NCBI RefSeq assembly: GCF_017877055.1
Contig: NZ_JAGIPG010000004.1
Span: 186,001 to 250,000, forward strand
Length of the DNA: 64,000 bases
Source: Neorhizobium galegae
GTDB lineage: Bacteria > Pseudomonadota > Alphaproteobacteria > Rhizobiales > Rhizobiaceae
Direction of reading: 5' to 3'
The translations under genes and the position numbers were made by a program. The notes under the pieces were generated by a model. The model was not told the DNA's origin. It saw only the letters and a list, made by a program, of their open reading frames with translations, and ran no database searches. Below are positions 59,869 through 64,000 of the stretch, piece by piece. The stretch's first letter is position 1, and each line of letters starts with the position of its first letter.

Positions 59869-60866
59869 TGCATCTTCCTTCCAGCTGTCATGATGGCATC
59901 GGCAAGGGTGCGAGCGCCAAGTTCAATCTTGAATGCGTTGTGCTTGCCGGCTCGGGCATCGGCGAATGCCGCTCTGCCGGCAGCCAACGCAATCTCCGCG
60001 TCGATCGCTCGACCATTCAAAAGCGACTCCGCCTCGCGCGCGCGCCAAGGCCGGGTGGCAACGCCGCCAAGAGCAATATGCGCCCGTCGCACGTGATCCC
60101 CATCCATCGCTAGCGCCACGGCGGCCGAGGCCAGGGCAAAAGCATAGGATTCTCGGTCGCGCACTTTGAGGTAGGTTGAGCGTCGGCCGGCCTCTGTCTT
60201 CGGAACAGATATCCCGGTTACAATCTCGCCGGGCATAATCGCGAACTCGAAATGGGGCGTTTTACCGGGCAATAGGTAAAACTCGGCAATGGGGATCGTG
60301 CGTTCTCCGGTTGGCCCCTGAAGTTGGATCCTTGCGTCCATCGCCGTCAGTGCGACGGGCCAGTCACCGGGTGACACGGCCGTACAAGCATCGCTGACGC
60401 CCAGCACGGCCTGCGTGCGGTCAAGCCCGCCGATCGCCGCGCATCCGGAACCTGGCTCCCGCTTGTTGCAGGGATAGGCGCCGATTGTTCCGTTCCGAAA
60501 ATAGGGACACCGCGTTCGCTGCAGCAGGTTACCGCCGACAGTTGCCATGTTGCGAAGCTGTTGAGAGGCGGCTTTCGAGAGGCTCTCGGCCAATACCGGG
60601 TAGTCGCGGCGGACGACTTCATCTTCGGCAACGTCGGCCATAAGCGCTCCAGCACCAAAGAACAGAACGTCGCCGCCCGTATCGATCCGGTCGGCTCCCT
60701 CGAGCGATGCGATGTCGATCAGGTGATGAGGGCGCTCGACACCAAGTTTCATCAGGTCGTAGAGAGTGGTGCCGCCGGAGATGTAACAGGCCCCTTCGCC
60801 TGCCGCTGCAAATGCTTCGGTCGCTTCGCGAACAGTTTTGGCGCGGATATAGGATAGCGATCTCAT
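59865..60866 (-). CDS. paoB: FAD-binding subunit of molybdenum hydroxylase, with extra Fe-S cysteines (PaoB-like)
   Basis: A 333-residue CO-dehydrogenase-medium-type flavoprotein. GACYISGGTTLYDLMKLGVE binds FAD; RNMATVGGNLLQRTRCPYFR is the family TxGGN block. Four Cys at residues 120, 133, 142 and 161 (in TRCPYF, YPCNKREPGSGC and SDACTAV) match the insertion that binds an additional [4Fe-4S] cluster in E. coli PaoB and are absent from ordinary XdhB subunits. It starts 3 bases after the stop of the 2Fe-2S gene. It transfers electrons from the molybdenum centre. Confidence 0.88.
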   Translation of the reverse strand: MRSLSYIRAKTVREATEAFAAAGEGACYISGGTTLYDLMKLGVERPHHLIDIASLEGADRIDTGGDVLFFGAGALMADVAEDEVVRRDYPVLAESLSKAASQQLRNMATVGGNLLQRTRCPYFRNGTIGAYPCNKREPGSGCAAIGGLDRTQAVLGVSDACTAVSPGDWPVALTAMDARIQLQGPTGERTIPIAEFYLLPGKTPHFEFAIMPGEIVTGISVPKTEAGRRSTYLKVRDRESYAFALASAAVALAMDGDHVRRAHIALGGVATRPWRAREAESLLNGRAIDAEIALAAGRAAFADARAGKHNAFKIELGARTLADAIMTAGRKMQ

Positions 60867-60869
60867 GTT

Positions 60870-61487
60870 TCAGCCCCGCTCGATTTGGGGAGCTGCCTGT
60901 TCGATCGCAGCCACAATGCCGACATAGGCTCCGCACCGACAGATATTGCCGCTCATATATTCTCTGATTTCCTCTGGCGTCGACGCATGGCCTTCCTTGA
61001 CGCAGGCGATTGCCGCCATGATCTGGCCGGGCGTGCAGTAGCCGCACTGCAAAGCGTCATGGTCAATGAACGCCTGTTGCATCGGATGCAGAGTGTCCGC
61101 GCTACCGACACCTTCGATGGTTGTAACATCGCGGCCATCGATTTTGGCGGCAAGCGTCAGACAGGAAGCGACCCTGCGCCCGTCGATGTGAACAGTACAG
61201 GCGCCGCACTGACCGTGGTCGCAGCCCTTTTTTGCGCCGACGAGACCCAGTCGTTCGCGCAACATATCAAGCAAGGACGCTCGTGCATCGATTTCCAGCA
61301 CACTTGGCTGGCCGTTGATCTGAAACCTGACCTGGACAGTCACGCCGTTCTCTGGCGCAAGCTGCGAACTCGACGCTTGTGCCTGCGCCGCCACTGGCAG
61401 CATTCCAGACACTGCAACGATCGTTCCGGCCTCTAAAACCTGTCGCCGGGTGATCTCGAGAAACTGCCTATCATGCGGGTCTGACAT
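60870..61487 (-). CDS. paoA: 2Fe-2S subunit of molybdenum hydroxylase with Tat signal (PaoA-like)
   Basis: A 205-residue iron-sulfur subunit. The N terminus has a Tat motif (LEITRRQVLEAGTIVAVSGM), so the whole complex should be exported to the periplasm with it, as in E. coli PaoABC. The plant-type ferredoxin domain has KKGCDHGQCGACTVHIDGRR; the second cluster domain has LQCGYCTPGQIMAAIA and GNICRCGAYVGIVAAI. It is the first gene of the paoABC-like operon. The reverse frame and spacing leave no room for another gene before paoB. Confidence 0.9.
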   Translation of the reverse strand: MSDPHDRQFLEITRRQVLEAGTIVAVSGMLPVAAQAQASSSQLAPENGVTVQVRFQINGQPSVLEIDARASLLDMLRERLGLVGAKKGCDHGQCGACTVHIDGRRVASCLTLAAKIDGRDVTTIEGVGSADTLHPMQQAFIDHDALQCGYCTPGQIMAAIACVKEGHASTPEEIREYMSGNICRCGAYVGIVAAIEQAAPQIERG

Positions 61488-61696
61488 CTGGATTTCGTCT
61501 CCTGTTGGATTGCAACAATGCTGGGCGTCATCCGTTTCGGCATGAAGCTTGGAAATCGCATATTTCTTTCAACGTAAGTCAGGCCAGGCGGAAAGATTAG
61601 CCGCGAAATCCAGCGCGGACTGATTAGTTACACTTAGCAATGGCATTAGAGGTAGGCACAGCGGCCGCAGCAGGGCTTGCGGCTTTCGCGTTCCGC

Positions 61697-63898
61697 TCAG
61701 GATCCAATCGAGAACCCAGCGTTCATTGCGCTGTTCAGCAACGGCAAGCGCTGCGTCGGCGTACCCGACAACGCGAGGATCGCGTTGGCAACCGCTGGCG
61801 CGATTGGTGCCACTCCCGGCTCACCCATTCCAGTCGGCTTGTTGTCAGACGCGACGATATAGGTTTCGACAGCGGGCATCTCGTTCATCCGCAAGACTGG
61901 GTACCGATCAAAATTCGTCTCTTGCACAAGTCCCTCCTTGAGCGTGACCGCACCGTACAAGGCGGCTGACAGCCCAAAGCCGATACTTCCTTCGATCTGT
62001 GCGGCGATCTGATCGGGCGCAACCGCAATTCCACAATCGACAACGGCAACCACGCGACGCACGATTGGCCGGCCATCGAGCAATCGGACTTCGGCGACCT
62101 GGCCGACGATCGTTCCGAATGCTTGGTGAATCGCCAGTCCCCGTGCCCAACCCGCTTCGAGTGGGGTATCCCAGCCTGCCCTGGCGCAAAGCTCATCAAG
62201 TACCGCCAGCCGGCGCGTGTCGCCGGCCTTCTGATATAAAAAGCGGCGATAGGATACCGGATCCTTGCCGGCCCGGCGCGCAAGCTGATCCACGACGTGC
62301 TCCATCACCATGGCGGTATGCGAATTGCCGACCGAACGCCAGAACCCGACGATGACCGGAAACGCTGGGGTAAAAATCTTGCCGTCGACAGTCGCTGCGG
62401 TCGAAAGATTGGGCGAGTCTGCGATCCCCTCAGTCGCCGTGAAATTGGGGGCGAGAGGAAGCAGGTTTTGGCAAACGGAATGGAAGCGCCAACGCTCCGG
62501 AAACCCGTCCGAACCCACCTGGACCCAAACCCGATGATGCGACATCGGTCGGAAATAGCCCGACCTCATGTCATCCTCACGGCTCCAGATCAACTTGACC
62601 GAACGACCCTCGACGCGCTTTGCAATCCGCACGCATTCGACGAGATAGTCAGAACTCATCGCACCGCGGCGACCGAACGAACCGCCGGCAGGGATCACCT
62701 CGATGTCGACCCGGCCCGGAACGGTCCGCGCGGTAAGGGCCGCCTGAACCTGATCGACCGTCGCCAGATGAGCGCCCGATGTGATCGCAACATCCCAGCC
62801 ATCGACTTTCGCCACGCAATCGAGCGTTTCCATCGGGGCATGTGCCAGATAGGGGAAATCGAATGCAAACTCCACGACGTCGCCGTCGAAAGGTGCCTCG
62901 GGCGATTGACCCGTCGACTGGAAACTGCCGGGCTCCACATCGGTGCGGCCGGCTGCGATGTCGTGGAAATAGGCCACAAGATCGGGAGAGGAACGCATCT
63001 CAGCTTCGTTATCGTCCCATTCAATACGCAATGCGTCGCGCCCCCGCTTAGCGGCAAACGTCGTCTCCGCGAGTACGGCCACACCCGTCTCGATGGCGAA
63101 CACATGGCTGACGCCCTTCACCTTCAATGCATCAGATGCATCGAATCGCAGCAGCTTTCCGCCAAAGCGCGGACTATGGGCGACCATCGCAACGAGCAAG
63201 TCTGGGCGCTGGATGTCCTGCGTATAGATTTGCGTCCCGGTGCTCTTAGCAAGGCTGTCCTTGCGCCGCACGCGGTCGGTGCCGACCAGCCGATAGTCTT
63301 GCCGCCGTTTTAGTACCGGCGTTTGGGGCGGGGTCTGCCGGGACGCGTCGGCCAGGAGCTCAGCGAAGGTCGCCGTTCGATTGGAGCCAGGATGGGATAG
63401 GACACCGTCGCGGACAACGACACCACTGCTTTGCATGCCCCAGCGAGCCGCCGCCGCCTCGACGAACATGGTGCGCGCCGCAGCACCCGCATTGCGCATC
63501 AGATCCCAGTTCGAAGCAATCGAATTTGAACCGGCTGTCATTTGCACACCGTAGGCGCGGAAGTTGCTGCGCGCGTCAACGACACGCACCTTATTCCAGT
63601 CCGCGTCGAGCTCTTCCGCGACGATTGCGGCGAGCCCTGCGTGGATGCCTTGGCCGAGTTCCTGTTGTTTGTTGACGATCGTCACCCAGCCGTCATCGGT
63701 GATGCGGATAAATGGTCCGAAGGCGCTTGGCTCCGGGTCGTCGCCGCCGCCTTGCAGGATGGCGCCGATAGCTTGCATCGGGTTGGTTGCGGCATAGCCG
63801 ACCACGAGCGCACCACCGATCATCGATCCACCGAGGATCAAGCGTCGGCGGGTCACTCGAAATCGTGGCTTCCTGTCTGGGGAGTCGGTCACGGACAT
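61697..63898 (-). CDS. Molybdopterin-binding large subunit, IorB-like
   Basis: A 733-residue exported large subunit. TRRRLILGGSMIGGALVVGY is a Tat-type signal/anchor. IRITDDGWVTIVNKQQELGQ and GIHAGLAAIVAEELD, then EVIPAGGSFGRRGAMSSDYL and KPTGMGEPGVAPIAPAVANA (catalytic Glu in GMGEPG) match the isoquinoline 1-oxidoreductase beta group. IorB enzymes normally pair with a 2Fe-2S IorA subunit encoded immediately upstream; none is seen in the 102 bases left in the window. It lies 209 bases upstream of paoA in the same direction. Confidence 0.87.
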   Translation of the reverse strand: MSVTDSPDRKPRFRVTRRRLILGGSMIGGALVVGYAATNPMQAIGAILQGGGDDPEPSAFGPFIRITDDGWVTIVNKQQELGQGIHAGLAAIVAEELDADWNKVRVVDARSNFRAYGVQMTAGSNSIASNWDLMRNAGAAARTMFVEAAAARWGMQSSGVVVRDGVLSHPGSNRTATFAELLADASRQTPPQTPVLKRRQDYRLVGTDRVRRKDSLAKSTGTQIYTQDIQRPDLLVAMVAHSPRFGGKLLRFDASDALKVKGVSHVFAIETGVAVLAETTFAAKRGRDALRIEWDDNEAEMRSSPDLVAYFHDIAAGRTDVEPGSFQSTGQSPEAPFDGDVVEFAFDFPYLAHAPMETLDCVAKVDGWDVAITSGAHLATVDQVQAALTARTVPGRVDIEVIPAGGSFGRRGAMSSDYLVECVRIAKRVEGRSVKLIWSREDDMRSGYFRPMSHHRVWVQVGSDGFPERWRFHSVCQNLLPLAPNFTATEGIADSPNLSTAATVDGKIFTPAFPVIVGFWRSVGNSHTAMVMEHVVDQLARRAGKDPVSYRRFLYQKAGDTRRLAVLDELCARAGWDTPLEAGWARGLAIHQAFGTIVGQVAEVRLLDGRPIVRRVVAVVDCGIAVAPDQIAAQIEGSIGFGLSAALYGAVTLKEGLVQETNFDRYPVLRMNEMPAVETYIVASDNKPTGMGEPGVAPIAPAVANAILALSGTPTQRLPLLNSAMNAGFSIGS

Positions 63899-63936
63899 TC
63901 TCCTGTTGCCATCCTGCTCTCACTTGAGCCTGCTGA

Positions 63937-63999
63937 CTATGGGCACGCTGCGCCGGTATCGAGCCAAGCCTTGATCAATGATCCGAACGCTTCCTGAGT
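63937..63999 (-). other. Possible 3' end of a further leftward gene
   Basis: A reverse-strand frame entering from the right edge reads TQEAFGSLIKAWLDTGAACP before a TAG at 63937-63939, 38 bases upstream of the IorB-like start. Twenty residues are too few to identify; helical TetR-type C termini can look like this. Other frames stop earlier. Confidence 0.3.
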
Positions 64000-64000
64000 G

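Noticed and set aside
62297..63313. 338-residue plus frame inside the IorB-like gene
   Set aside because: Antisense shadow rich in Arg/His; the reverse-strand gene has clear motifs.
1..64000. CRISPR arrays, tRNA, rRNA, replication or conjugation genes
   Set aside because: No regularly spaced repeats, cloverleaf sequences or rep/tra genes were seen; only small relics of mobile elements are present.

Overview
This window comes from a GC-rich alphaproteobacterium of the Rhizobium/Agrobacterium type. The signs are an HWE-family histidine kinase, DUF1127 and DUF982 proteins, an Atu4866-like protein, a ROSE-type RNA thermometer before a small heat-shock gene, many LysR/AraC regulators and several solute-binding-protein transporters. 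No rRNA, tRNA, CRISPR array, replication gene or intact transposase is seen. The gene content looks like an accessory replicon or a variable chromosomal region.

Layout. 1-9 kb: small oxidoreductases and hydrolases, a RidA protein, a sensor kinase, a DUF309 protein and an NmrA/AraC pair, with three decayed genes (an L,D-transpeptidase with three frameshifts, an IS110-type transposase fragment, an ArdC-type antirestriction fragment). 9.2-32.7 kb: a large catabolic supercluster. A leftward operon encodes a sugar-type (CUT1-like) ABC importer, a hydrolase and a GntR regulator. A rightward operon encodes an SDR, an aminotransferase, an alpha/beta hydrolase, an M20 amidohydrolase, a double cupin and a nucleoside hydrolase. 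A convergent pair follows: a TudS-related putative desulfidase and an unknown protein. Two further rightward operons each pair an NMT1/sulfonate-type ABC importer with a flavin-dependent LLM monooxygenase; the first also carries a class II aldolase. 33.4-41.8 kb: a hydrolase-LuxR fusion, a methyltransferase, a stress island (Hsp20 with thermometer, DUF982, DUF1127, small unknowns) and two regulators. 42.2-57.6 kb: repeated modules of a LysR/TetR/AraC regulator beside aldo/keto reductases, SDRs, metallo-beta-lactamase-fold proteins and small exported proteins. 57.7-63.9 kb: a leftward molybdenum hydroxylase operon of the PaoABC type, preceded by an unpaired IorB-like large subunit.

Working together. 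The most interesting block is 9.2-32.7 kb. A glycosidic-bond hydrolase, a ureido/amide hydrolase, a relative of thiouracil desulfidase, ring-attacking flavin monooxygenases and importers of the pyrimidine-precursor-binding fold suggest uptake and dismantling of a modified, perhaps thiolated, nucleoside or N-heterocycle. That is inference from gene content; no substrate can be read from the sequence. Operon structure is well supported by overlaps of 1-4 bases between many start and stop codons, and two divergent promoter regions in the block share short motifs.
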